30,627 bases of DNA from Gallibacterium faecale (GTDB lineage: Bacteria; Pseudomonadota; Gammaproteobacteria; Enterobacterales; Pasteurellaceae): NCBI RefSeq assembly GCF_027920745.1, contig NZ_JAQIBB010000055.1, positions 1 to 30,627 of the forward strand, read 5' to 3'. The translations under genes were made by a program, and so were the position numbers. The notes below the pieces were generated by a model. It was given only the letters and a program-made list of their open reading frames with translations. It was not told where the DNA came from and made no database searches. Positions 7,129 to 14,500 of this stretch are shown here, in pieces. Position 1 is the first letter of the stretch; every line of letters starts with the position of its first letter.

Positions 7129-8340
7129 ATGTATAAGCCTTTTGATATCGATCGCTTTCGGGCGCAATTTCCTTTTTTACAACAACACCCTACTGCTGTT
7201 TACCTTGATTCGGCAGCGACAACATTGCGCCCATCCACTTTAATTGAAGCAACTTCACAATTTTATTACTCTGCTGGTTCAGTCCATCGTAGTCAATATG
7301 ATTGGCAACAGACCCAACAATTTGAGCAAGCTCGTCAGCTGGTAGCGGATTTATTACAGGCAGAAGATCAAACTTGTATTATTTGGACTTCAGGTACAAC
7401 GCATAGTTTAAATAGCATTGCATACGGTTTATTCCACTGCTTCCAACCTGGTGATGAAATTATTATTAGTGAAGCAGAACACCATGCTAATTTCGTTATT
7501 TGGCAACAGCTTGCTCAGCAATACCAATTAAAACTTATTGTGTTGCCTTTGCTCCCTGATTATCAGCTTGATCTTGAAGCATTAAAGGCAGCCCTTTCAT
7601 TACGTACAAAAGTAGTCGCGCTTAATTTTGTTTCAAATGTCACTGGATATCGACAGCCGATTGAACGAATTACCCCGCTGATCCGTCAAGCTGCTCCAAA
7701 TGCGATGATTGTATTAGATGCTGCACAAGCTGTGCTTCATCAACCTATCTCATTACAACAACTTGATATTGATTTTCTTGCTTTTTCCGCTCATAAACTA
7801 TTTGGACCTACCGGATTAGGGGTGCTTACTGGCAAAAAATCTGCCTTACAGCAACTTACACCACTCTTTTTTGGCGGTAAGATGGTGAAACAAGTGACTC
7901 AACAACAAACAACTTTACAAGAACTTCCTTATCGTTTAGAGGCTGGTACACCAAATATTGCAGCAGTAATTGGATTTGGTACTGTATTACAATGGTTGCA
8001 ACAATACGATTTTTCACAATTAATGGCTTATACTCAACAGCTTGCTCAACAATTCCGCCACCGTTTTGCCCAATATCCAAATTGTCAATTATTTAGTGAT
8101 CCAGATAGCCATATTATTAGCTTTACCTTTACTGGAATTGATAATAGTGATCTGGCCACCTTACTTAGTGAACAACAAATTGCATTACGTACTGGGCAAC
8201 ATTGTGCGCAACCTTACTTACATTTTCTGCAGCAACGCAGCACATTACGCCTTTCTCTTGCACCTTATAATCATCAGCAAGACTTTACACGATTTTTTCA
8301 AGCATTAGATAATGCCCTAGCACTGTTGGAGGAAGAATGA
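7129..8340 (+). CDS. csdA: Cysteine desulfurase CsdA
   Basis: A PLP enzyme that converts L-cysteine to alanine and leaves a persulfide on its active-site cysteine. Motifs: VYLDSAATTLRPSTLIEA, SGSVHRS-like SAGSVHRSQYDW, AEHHANFVIW, VLDAAQAV, SAHKLFGPTGLGVL (PLP lysine K223) and LRTGQHCAQPYLHF (C359). I prefer the ATG at 7129: it aligns the N-terminus (MYKPFDIDRFRAQFP) with E. coli CsdA and puts the cysteine next to E. coli C358. An in-frame ATG at 7111 would overlap the nuclease gene by 10 bp and add six residues. csdE follows with an ATGA overlap. It is CsdA rather than SufS by its partner; no suf genes are present. Confidence 0.9.
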   Translation: MYKPFDIDRFRAQFPFLQQHPTAVYLDSAATTLRPSTLIEATSQFYYSAGSVHRSQYDWQQTQQFEQARQLVADLLQAEDQTCIIWTSGTTHSLNSIAYGLFHCFQPGDEIIISEAEHHANFVIWQQLAQQYQLKLIVLPLLPDYQLDLEALKAALSLRTKVVALNFVSNVTGYRQPIERITPLIRQAAPNAMIVLDAAQAVLHQPISLQQLDIDFLAFSAHKLFGPTGLGVLTGKKSALQQLTPLFFGGKMVKQVTQQQTTLQELPYRLEAGTPNIAAVIGFGTVLQWLQQYDFSQLMAYTQQLAQQFRHRFAQYPNCQLFSDPDSHIISFTFTGIDNSDLATLLSEQQIALRTGQHCAQPYLHFLQQRSTLRLSLAPYNHQQDFTRFFQALDNALALLEEE

Positions 8341-8738
8341 CATTTGCTGAAATCAAAGCACTTTTTGCCAAAAGTGATAGTTGGGAACAACGTTACCGCC
8401 AATTAATTTTATTAGGTAAACAACTTCCTAAACCAGATGATCAAATACTAGAGAAAACTCCTCTAGTCGAAGGTTGTGAAAGTCGTTTATGGTTTAAAAT
8501 CGACTACCAACAGCAGCAATGGCACATTATTGCATACAGTGATGCGCGTATTTTAAATGGGATTTTATTTATCTTAATGACTGCACTATCAGAACAAACA
8601 ACTGAACAATTAGCACATTTTCAAATTACACCCTTGTTACAACAATTAAAAATTAACCAACGTTTGAGTGAAACTCGGTTAAACGGGCTAAAGAATATTG
8701 AAAAAATTATTAGTAAAACTGTTATTGAATTGTTATAG
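8337..8738 (+). CDS. csdE: Sulfur acceptor protein CsdE (SufE family)
   Basis: A 133-aa SufE-family protein that takes persulfide sulfur from CsdA and enhances its desulfurase activity. The conserved acceptor cysteine is C47 in TPLVEGCESRLWFKI, followed by the family's IAYSDARILNGIL segment. It starts at ATG 8337, overlapping the csdA stop (ATGA), so the pair is translationally coupled. The third E. coli neighbour, csdL/tcdA (tRNA t6A dehydratase), is absent here: a terminator and a cytochrome gene follow. Confidence 0.9.
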   Translation: MTFAEIKALFAKSDSWEQRYRQLILLGKQLPKPDDQILEKTPLVEGCESRLWFKIDYQQQQWHIIAYSDARILNGILFILMTALSEQTTEQLAHFQITPLLQQLKINQRLSETRLNGLKNIEKIISKTVIELL

Positions 8739-8746
8739 TTGTTCAC

Positions 8747-8780
8747 GCAAAATTTAAATCAAATTTTGCAATCATTTTTT
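8747..8780 (+). terminator. Terminator after csdE
   Basis: A perfect 9-bp AT-rich stem, GCAAAATTT (8747-8755) and AAATTTTGC (8761-8769), has a 5-nt loop and is followed by ATCATTTTTT. It lies 8 bp after the csdE stop. Confidence 0.65.
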
Positions 8781-8784
8781 ATTT

Positions 8785-8811
8785 AGAATAGCTCATTGCT
8801 ATTCTTTTTTT
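8785..8811 (+). terminator. Second terminator-like hairpin, abutting the cytochrome b562 SD
   Basis: A perfect 8-bp stem, AGAATAGC (8785-8792) and GCTATTCT (8798-8805), has a TCATT loop and runs directly into seven T residues (8805-8811). This is textbook intrinsic-terminator architecture, yet it ends 6 nt before the Shine-Dalgarno of the next gene. It is either the second of a tandem terminator pair or a leader attenuator. Confidence 0.65.
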
Positions 8812-8829
8812 ATGAACAAAGGAGTGATG

Positions 8830-9222
8830 ATGAATACAAAATCTTTAATCAAAACAGCATTATTTAGTAGCTTACTTGCTTTCAGTTCAATCAGCTTTGC
8901 TGATACTGTTGTACAAGAAATGCAATCCTTCAAAGAAAATATTGGCCCTGTATTAAAAGCTGAAAATGCAGAAATGATGCAAAAACATCTTGGCGAATTA
9001 AAAGCTGCGGCTCAACGCTCCCTAGAACTTGTTCCAGGAAGTTTAGCGAAAAAAGGCAAAGACAGCGCTGAATTTAAAGATTATCAACAAGGAATGCAAC
9101 ATTTCATTGCTGTCATTGATGAATCTTCTGCTTTAGCTGCAAAAGGTGAGCTTGAACAAGCTAAAGAAAAAGCCAAAGATCTTCTTTCTATTCGTAATGA
9201 ATACCACAAAAAATATAAGTAA
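8830..9222 (+). CDS. cybC: Periplasmic cytochrome b562
   Basis: A small soluble heme-b protein of the four-helix cytochrome b562 family. The best start is ATG 8830: AAAGGAG (8818-8824) is a strong SD 5 nt before it. It gives a signal peptide MNTKSLIKTALFSSLLAFSS ending SISFA. The longer start at 8812 would put the SD inside the coding region. The mature chain is 106 aa, as in E. coli b562, and the heme ligands fall at identical mature positions: Met7 (VVQEM) and His102 (RNEYHKKYK). There is no CxxCH motif, so heme is expected to be noncovalent. The physiological partner of the family is unclear. It is transcribed toward hslU, with a shared terminator. Confidence 0.9.
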   Translation: MNTKSLIKTALFSSLLAFSSISFADTVVQEMQSFKENIGPVLKAENAEMMQKHLGELKAAAQRSLELVPGSLAKKGKDSAEFKDYQQGMQHFIAVIDESSALAAKGELEQAKEKAKDLLSIRNEYHKKYK

Positions 9223-9240
9223 ACATCTAGAAAAAAGTAT

Positions 9241-9275
9241 AAAAAAAGGCTAAGTATCAACTACTTAGCCTTTAT
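9241..9275. terminator. Bidirectional terminator between cybC and hslU
   Basis: A perfect 12-bp stem, AAAGGCTAAGTA (9245-9256) and TACTTAGCCTTT (9262-9273), has a 5-nt loop. It carries a seven-base A run on the left, which reads as a T tract for the minus strand. It is therefore strongest for hslVU and also usable for cybC. Confidence 0.85.
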
Positions 9276-9289
9276 CTCATAGAGTAATA

Positions 9290-10624
9290 TTATAAAATAA
9301 AGCGACTTAAATCTTCATTTTCAACAACATCACCAAGCGCTGATTTCACATAAGCTTCATCAATCACCACTTTTTCACCGCTCATATCAGATGCATCAAA
9401 AGAGATTTTATCCATCAAGCGTTCTAACACTGTGTGTAAACGTCTTGCGCCAATATTTTCTGTTTTCTCATTTACTCGGAATGCAGCTTCAGCAATCGTT
9501 GCAATTGCATCATCAGTAAACTCAACGGATACCCCTTCTGTCTGCATTAGTGCCTTATACTGCTCCGTTAATGACGCATTCGGCTCAGTCAAAATACGCT
9601 CAAAATCTTTCGCAGTTAATGCCCCTAATTCCACACGAATTGGTAAACGACCTTGTAATTCTGGAATTAAATCAGATGGACGAGCTACTTGGAATGCACC
9701 AGAGGCAATAAATAAAATATGATCGGTTTTTACCATACCATGTTTAGTATTAATGGTTGAACCTTCTACTAATGGTAATAAATCACGCTGTACACCTTCA
9801 CGTGATACATCTGGTCCACTGGTTTCACCACGTTTACAAATTTTATCAATCTCATCAATAAATACGATTCCGTGTTGTTCTACTGCCTCGATTGCTTTTT
9901 GTTTTAACTCTTCTGGATTAATTAATTTTGCAGCTTCATCTTCAATTAAAACCTTTAACGCATCTTTAATTTTCATTTTGCGTTTTTTAGTTTGCCCGCT
10001 CGAAAGATTTTGGAACATTGACTGTAATTGGCTGGTCATTTCTTCCATTCCCGGCGGAGCCATAATTTCTACACCAACAGAACTACCTGCTGCTACATCA
10101 ATTTCAATCTCTTTATCATCTAATTGACCTTCACGTAATTTTTTACGGAAAATTTGGCGTGTATTACTGTGTGTATCTGCACTTTCTACATTACCCCATT
10201 GATCTTTTGCTGGTGGCAATAACACATCTAAAATACGTTCTTCAGCAGCTTCTTCAGCACGATAGCGATTTTTATTAATTTCTGTTTGACGCACTAATTT
10301 CATCGCAACATCAGCCAGATCACGAATAATTGAATCCACCTCTTTACCGACATAACCAACTTCAGTGAATTTCGTCGCTTCCACTTTAATAAACGGCGCA
10401 TTCGCTAATTTTGCTAAACGGCGCGCAATTTCTGTTTTACCCACCCCAGTAGGACCAATCATTAAAATATTTTTTGGTGTTACTTCATGACGTAACGGCT
10501 CTGGTAACTGCATACGACGCCAACGATTACGTAATGCAATCGCTACTGCACGTTTTGCATCTGATTGTCCAATAATATGTTTATCTAATTCAGAAACAAT
10601 TTCACGAGGAGTCATCTCAGACAT
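9290..10624 (-). CDS. hslU: ATP-dependent protease ATPase subunit HslU
   Basis: The AAA+ unfoldase of the cytoplasmic HslVU (ClpYQ) protease; it recognises and threads substrates into HslV. The length is 444 aa (E. coli 443). The start MSEMTPREIVSELDKHIIGQ is followed by Walker A GPTGVGKT (57-64), pore loop GYVG (90-93), the HslU-specific I domain (about 110-243), Walker B IVFIDEID (253-260), and the C-terminal EDLSRFIL tail that docks into HslV to activate it. A good SD (GAAGGA) precedes the ATG. It lies 91 bp downstream of hslV in the same operon and shares its heat-shock-type promoter. Confidence 0.97.
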   Translation of the reverse strand: MSEMTPREIVSELDKHIIGQSDAKRAVAIALRNRWRRMQLPEPLRHEVTPKNILMIGPTGVGKTEIARRLAKLANAPFIKVEATKFTEVGYVGKEVDSIIRDLADVAMKLVRQTEINKNRYRAEEAAEERILDVLLPPAKDQWGNVESADTHSNTRQIFRKKLREGQLDDKEIEIDVAAGSSVGVEIMAPPGMEEMTSQLQSMFQNLSSGQTKKRKMKIKDALKVLIEDEAAKLINPEELKQKAIEAVEQHGIVFIDEIDKICKRGETSGPDVSREGVQRDLLPLVEGSTINTKHGMVKTDHILFIASGAFQVARPSDLIPELQGRLPIRVELGALTAKDFERILTEPNASLTEQYKALMQTEGVSVEFTDDAIATIAEAAFRVNEKTENIGARRLHTVLERLMDKISFDASDMSGEKVVIDEAYVKSALGDVVENEDLSRFIL

Positions 10625-10648
10625 ATTTTTATCCTTCTTCTATTTTAT

Positions 10649-10723
10649 GTGTTGCCTGACTGACAACACCCTATTATTTGAATTACTTAACCCTGTTTTG
10701 TTGGCTTATGCCATATTATGGCA
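10649..10723 (-). other. Paired inverted repeats in the hslV-hslU spacer
   Basis: Two small palindromes lie in the intra-operon spacer: TGCCATATTATGGCA (10709-10723, perfect 7-bp arms), which includes the hslV stop codon, and GTGTTG (10649-10654) against CAACAC (10664-10669). Neither has a T tract, so they are unlikely to be terminators; mRNA processing or stability elements are possible. Confidence 0.4.
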
Positions 10724-11240
10724 ACTCTTCAATAGTGAAATTTGTATTAGTAAATACACAAATATCACCCGCAATTTTTAATGACTTTTCTACAATCTCT
10801 CGTGCAGAAAGATCGGTATTAGCAACTAAAGCTCGTGCTGCTGCCATAGCATAATTACCGCCTGAACCAATAGCTAAAATTTGATCTGCTTCAGGCTGCA
10901 CTACATCACCTAATCCTGTAATAATCAGAGACTCTTTGGCATCAGCCACAATTAACATCGCCTCCAATTTGCGTAACGCACGATCAGTACGCCACTCTTT
11001 TGCCAGTTCTACTGCACTTTTTAATAAGTGGCCTTGGTGCATTTCTAATTTGCGTTCAAACAATTCAAATAAGGTAAAGGCATCTGCTGTACCACCAGCA
11101 AACCCTGCTAATACTTTATCCCCATATAAACGACGTACTTTGCGTGCATTACCTTTCATTACGGTATTGCCTAGTGAAACTTGTCCATCTCCACCAACAA
11201 CAACATGCCCATTACGGCGAACACTTACGATTGTAGTCAT
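10716..11240 (-). CDS. hslV: ATP-dependent protease peptidase subunit HslV
   Basis: The proteolytic core of HslVU. After removal of Met1 the chain begins with the catalytic threonine (TTIVSVRRNGHVVVGGDGQV), as required for this proteasome-like N-terminal nucleophile hydrolase. Other typical segments are NTVMKGNARKVRRLY, GFAGGTADAFTLFE and AIGSGGNYAMAAARAL. The length is 174 aa (E. coli 176). AGAAGGA (11255-11249) is a good SD 8 nt before the ATG. It is the first gene of hslVU, preceded by a sigma-32-type promoter (11280-11308). Confidence 0.97.
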   Translation of the reverse strand: MTTIVSVRRNGHVVVGGDGQVSLGNTVMKGNARKVRRLYGDKVLAGFAGGTADAFTLFELFERKLEMHQGHLLKSAVELAKEWRTDRALRKLEAMLIVADAKESLIITGLGDVVQPEADQILAIGSGGNYAMAAARALVANTDLSAREIVEKSLKIAGDICVFTNTNFTIEELP

Positions 11241-11279
11241 AATTTTTTTCCTTCTTCTACAATTTACACAATGCTTCCC

Positions 11280-11308
11280 TATATGGGTGCAAGCAATTCG
11301 GTTTCAAG
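11280..11308 (-). promoter_or_regulatory. Sigma-32 (RpoH) heat-shock promoter of hslVU
   Basis: On the minus strand CTTGAAA (11308-11302) matches the sigma-32 -35, and after 13 bp ACCCATATA (11288-11280) matches the CCCCATnT -10. Both sequence and spacing fit the RpoH consensus. The site ends 39 bp upstream of the hslV ATG. HslVU is a known RpoH regulon member. Confidence 0.75.
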
Positions 11309-11320
11309 TTAAAAACCAAA

Positions 11321-11353
11321 TAAAAATATCGCCTGCAAATTGACAGGCGATAT
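11321..11353 (-). terminator. Terminator after aroG
   Basis: A 10-bp stem, ATATCGCCTG (11326-11335) and CAGGCGATAT (11344-11353), has an 8-nt loop and a T-rich tail on the minus strand (TTTTTA). It is also followed by six T residues on the plus strand, so it could work both ways. It separates aroG from hslV. Confidence 0.8.
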
Positions 11354-11373
11354 CTTTTTTCTAAATAAATGAA

Positions 11374-12459
11374 TTAAGCTAATTTTGCTCTTCTTGCTTT
11401 TACTGCTGCAGCTAAATCGTACAACACTTTTTCAGTATCCTCCCAACCAATGCAAGCATCTGTCACACTTTGCCCATATACCAATGTTTTACCTTCAATA
11501 ATATCTTGACGACCTTCAACTAAGTTACTCTCTACCATCACGCCAAAAATATGTTGCGAACCTGCACTGATTTGACGACAGATTTCATTGCACACATCAA
11601 GTTGCTTCTTGAATTGTTTTGAACTGTTAGCATGGCTAAAATCCACCATTACATGAGGAATGCGACCACTCTTTTCAATATCTTTTACTGTTTTCAGAAT
11701 ATCTTCTTCAGAGTAGTTAGGACCTTTGTCGCCACCGCGTAAGATAATGTGACAATCTGGATTTCCTTTCGTCGCCACAATCGCAGAGTGACCAAATTTA
11801 GTAACCGATAAGAAATAGTGAGAAGCTTCTGCTGCACCAATTGCATCTAATGCAATTTTTACACCACCATTAGTCCCATTTTTAAAACCAACGGCACAAG
11901 AAAGACCCGATGCAAGCTCACGGTGTACTTGCGATTCGGTTGTTCTAGCCCCGATAGCTCCCCAACTCATAAAGTCCGCAATATATTGTGGCGTAATCAT
12001 ATCTAAAAACTCACCCGCAGCAGGTACGCCAAGATCATTTACGTCTAACAACAATTTACGGGCCATTCTTAGACCGTCATTTAATGCGTAGGTATGATCA
12101 AGATGTGGATCATTGATTAATCCTTTCCAACCAACTGTTGTCCGTGGTTTTTCAAAGTAAACTCGCATTACTACTTCTAATTCATCTTTTAATTCATCAC
12201 GTAATACTTTCAATCGTTTTGCATAATCTAATGCAGCAGCAGGATCATGAATTGAACAAGGCCCAATTACCACTAATAAGCGATCATCTTCACGATGTAA
12301 AATATTGTGTACTGCTTGGCGAGTTTGCTTAACGGTTTTAACTGCGGTTTTACTTGCTGGATATTTTTCTAATAATGCGATTGGAGGTAATAACTGCTCT
12401 ACTTTTGCGATACGAACGTCATCATTTTCAATACGAATATCTTTTTTAATTACTGCCAT
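11374..12459 (-). CDS. aroG: 3-deoxy-7-phosphoheptulonate (DAHP) synthase, class I
   Basis: The first step of the shikimate pathway: phosphoenolpyruvate plus erythrose 4-phosphate gives DAHP, in the cytoplasm. The 361-aa protein matches the AroG/F/H family: DDRLLVVIGPCSIHDP (metal-ligand C68), RVYFEKPRTTVGWKGLINDP, PAAGEFLDMITPQY, GAIGARTTESQVHRELASGL, FLSVTKFGHSAIV, MVDFSHANSSKQFKKQ, and VMVESNLVEG to SVTDACIGWEDT. It carries about ten more N-terminal residues than E. coli AroG. Overall resemblance is closest to AroG, but which amino acid inhibits it cannot be read directly. A TrpR-like operator lies at its promoter, suggesting tryptophan repression of transcription. Confidence 0.94.
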   Translation of the reverse strand: MAVIKKDIRIENDDVRIAKVEQLLPPIALLEKYPASKTAVKTVKQTRQAVHNILHREDDRLLVVIGPCSIHDPAAALDYAKRLKVLRDELKDELEVVMRVYFEKPRTTVGWKGLINDPHLDHTYALNDGLRMARKLLLDVNDLGVPAAGEFLDMITPQYIADFMSWGAIGARTTESQVHRELASGLSCAVGFKNGTNGGVKIALDAIGAAEASHYFLSVTKFGHSAIVATKGNPDCHIILRGGDKGPNYSEEDILKTVKDIEKSGRIPHVMVDFSHANSSKQFKKQLDVCNEICRQISAGSQHIFGVMVESNLVEGRQDIIEGKTLVYGQSVTDACIGWEDTEKVLYDLAAAVKARRAKLA

Positions 12460-12481
12460 TGATTCACTCTCTTGTATTTTT

Positions 12482-12529
12482 GTACTACTAAACTAGTTCA
12501 AATGCTAGCATATACAATTTTAATTTCAA
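12482..12529 (-). promoter_or_regulatory. aroG promoter with TrpR operator
   Basis: On the minus strand 12499-12482 reads GAACTAGTTTAGTAGTAC, 16/18 identical to the E. coli trp operator core GAACTAGTTAACTAGTAC. Just upstream are TTGAAA (12529-12524) and TAGCAT (12507-12502), 16 bp apart, as -35 and -10. The operator would then cover the transcription start, a normal place for repression. The ATG is 22 bp downstream. Confidence 0.7.
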
Positions 12530-12536
12530 CTATTAT

Positions 12537-13787
12537 TTAATGATTATTTAAAACTTTTGCAGGCTCTAAGCGTGCAGCTCGAATTGCTGGATAAAGTGAT
12601 GCCAATAAACTTAGCACTAATGTTGCTACAAACACTAAACCAACATCAGTAAAATGTAATTCACTTGGCATAAAATCAATAAAATACACACCATCTGATA
12701 AAATCTTAGTATGTAAAATCTTTTCAATAGCATAAATAATTTCTGTTAAATTTAATGCCACCATCACACCCAAGACAATTCCCCACAAACAACCTTTCAT
12801 TCCTGAAAATAACCCGTACCATAAAAAAATACGACGGATAAAACGACTATCAGCTCCTAAGGTTCGTAAAATTGCAATATCACCTTGTTTATCTTTCACC
12901 GCCATAATCAAGGTAGAAATAATATTAAAACACGCAATGCCTATCACTAATACCATAGCAAGATACATTACGGTTTTAATCAAAGAAATATCTCGATACA
13001 TATAACCAAAACTATCAATCCAGGTGTTTGCGACTAATCCTTGCGGATAATTTGCCAATGCAGAATAATCAAATTCATTGACAGAAAATGGCGATTTAAT
13101 CGCTAACTCTACACCTGTTACTTGATTGTCTTGATAATTGAGATACTGCTGTGCAATTGATAATGGAATGAATGCATAGCTATGATCAAGCTGTCCATCT
13201 AAACGTAAAATCCCAGTGACTTGTAAACGGTGACGCTCTGGTTGAGCCATCTTACTTACGTCTTGATGTGTCTGGTTAGAAACCAATAATGACACCCAAT
13301 CGCCTTCTTTAACCCCAAGATCTTTTGCAATACCTGAACCAAGAATAATCCCTTGTTTTTCTGCTACAAATTTCTGCCATGCATTATGTAAGACAAACTG
13401 TCCCACAGCACTCACCTGTTGCAACATTGCAGGCTCAATGCCTTTCACCTGAATCACTTTTAATTTTGCTCCAGATTCTGCTAATGTCGTAAATGATACA
13501 TAAGGTGAGAACCCTGAGATTTGTTGATTATCTTGTAATGCTTGATGTAATTGATGCCAATTCTCAACCGGTTGGCGATCATAGCCTGTAATAGAAATAT
13601 GTGGCACCACCGCAAGAATACGATGATTCAGTTCTCGTTGAAAACCATTCATTGCACTCAAGCCAATGATGAGTACCGCAACCCCTAATGCAATCCCCAA
13701 GGTTGAAAACCAAGCGATCAACGAAACTAAGCGATTTTTTTGCTTACCTCGCTGATAACGCCAACTGATAAAAAATGGCGTACTCAT
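12537..13787 (-). CDS. lolE: Lipoprotein-releasing ABC transporter permease LolE
   Basis: One of the two membrane subunits of LolCDE, which extracts outer-membrane lipoproteins from the inner membrane and passes them to LolA. The 416-aa protein has one N-terminal and three C-terminal membrane helices around a large periplasmic domain. Segments diagnostic of LolE rather than LolC: STLGIALGVAVLIIGLSAMN, RILAVVPHISI, VKGIEPAMLQQ, GYMYRDISLIKTVMYLAMVL, and YFIDFMPSELH. The C-terminus LYPAIRAARLEPAKVLNNH is typical. Its ATG overlaps the lolD stop (13784-13787), so it is the last gene of a coupled lolC-lolD-lolE operon. Confidence 0.94.
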   Translation of the reverse strand: MSTPFFISWRYQRGKQKNRLVSLIAWFSTLGIALGVAVLIIGLSAMNGFQRELNHRILAVVPHISITGYDRQPVENWHQLHQALQDNQQISGFSPYVSFTTLAESGAKLKVIQVKGIEPAMLQQVSAVGQFVLHNAWQKFVAEKQGIILGSGIAKDLGVKEGDWVSLLVSNQTHQDVSKMAQPERHRLQVTGILRLDGQLDHSYAFIPLSIAQQYLNYQDNQVTGVELAIKSPFSVNEFDYSALANYPQGLVANTWIDSFGYMYRDISLIKTVMYLAMVLVIGIACFNIISTLIMAVKDKQGDIAILRTLGADSRFIRRIFLWYGLFSGMKGCLWGIVLGVMVALNLTEIIYAIEKILHTKILSDGVYFIDFMPSELHFTDVGLVFVATLVLSLLASLYPAIRAARLEPAKVLNNH

Positions 13788-14500
13788 ACGGTTTCCTCCG
13801 CCGTTAATACACCATCTCGCATTTGATAGCGTTTTTGCAATTTTGACGCTAAATTTAAATCATGTGTTACCAATAAAAAAGCAATGCCTTTTTCTTGATT
13901 TAACTGTTGTAATAATTCAAAAATATGCTCTGTTGTTTTTTGATCTAAATTTCCTGTCGGTTCGTCCGCTAACACTAAATCAGGGTTATTCACTAGCGCT
14001 CTTGCAATCGCTACTCGTTGGCGTTCACCACCTGATAGTGCTGATGGGCGATGATCAATGCGATGGGCTAAACTTACCGCTTTTAACATCTCTTCTGCTT
14101 GAGTATAAGCAATATCACGTTTTTCACCTGCAATTAGCATTGGCATTGCTACATTTTCTAATGCAGAAAAATCAGCCATGAGATGATGAAATTGATAGAC
14201 AAATCCTAAATGGCGATTACGTAATTTTGCAATTTGGCTATCAGATAATTGCAATAATTGCTGCCCATTTAACCAAACTTCACCTGCTGTTGGCTTATCT
14301 AATCCACCCAGTAAATGCAACAATGTACTTTTACCTGAGCCCGAACTCCCTACAATAGCGGTTAAATCATTTGCTGCAATCGAAAAAGAGACTTCTTTTA
14401 GAACTGACGTTGCTTTATCGCCTTCTTGATAAACTTTTGATAATTGCTGACAAGCCAACAACGCAGTTGTTTGATTTAAATTAGACATAGAATTACTCAT
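13784..14500 (-). CDS. lolD: Lipoprotein-releasing system ATP-binding protein LolD
   Basis: The cytoplasmic ATPase of LolCDE, 238 aa from the chosen start. Walker A GSSGSGKS (51-58), Q-loop in GFVYQFHHLMADFSALENV (the sequence around the LolD motif), signature LSGGERQR (155-162), Walker B LVLADEPTGNLD (175-186) and the H-loop VTHD are all intact. I choose the ATG at 14500 because GGAGG lies 9 nt upstream (14514-14510); it overlaps the lolC stop by 8 bp. Another Met follows at 14488. The frame stays open to 14563 but that extension lies inside lolC and has no homology. The lolE start overlaps its stop. Confidence 0.94.
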   Translation of the reverse strand: MSNSMSNLNQTTALLACQQLSKVYQEGDKATSVLKEVSFSIAANDLTAIVGSSGSGKSTLLHLLGGLDKPTAGEVWLNGQQLLQLSDSQIAKLRNRHLGFVYQFHHLMADFSALENVAMPMLIAGEKRDIAYTQAEEMLKAVSLAHRIDHRPSALSGGERQRVAIARALVNNPDLVLADEPTGNLDQKTTEHIFELLQQLNQEKGIAFLLVTHDLNLASKLQKRYQMRDGVLTAEETV

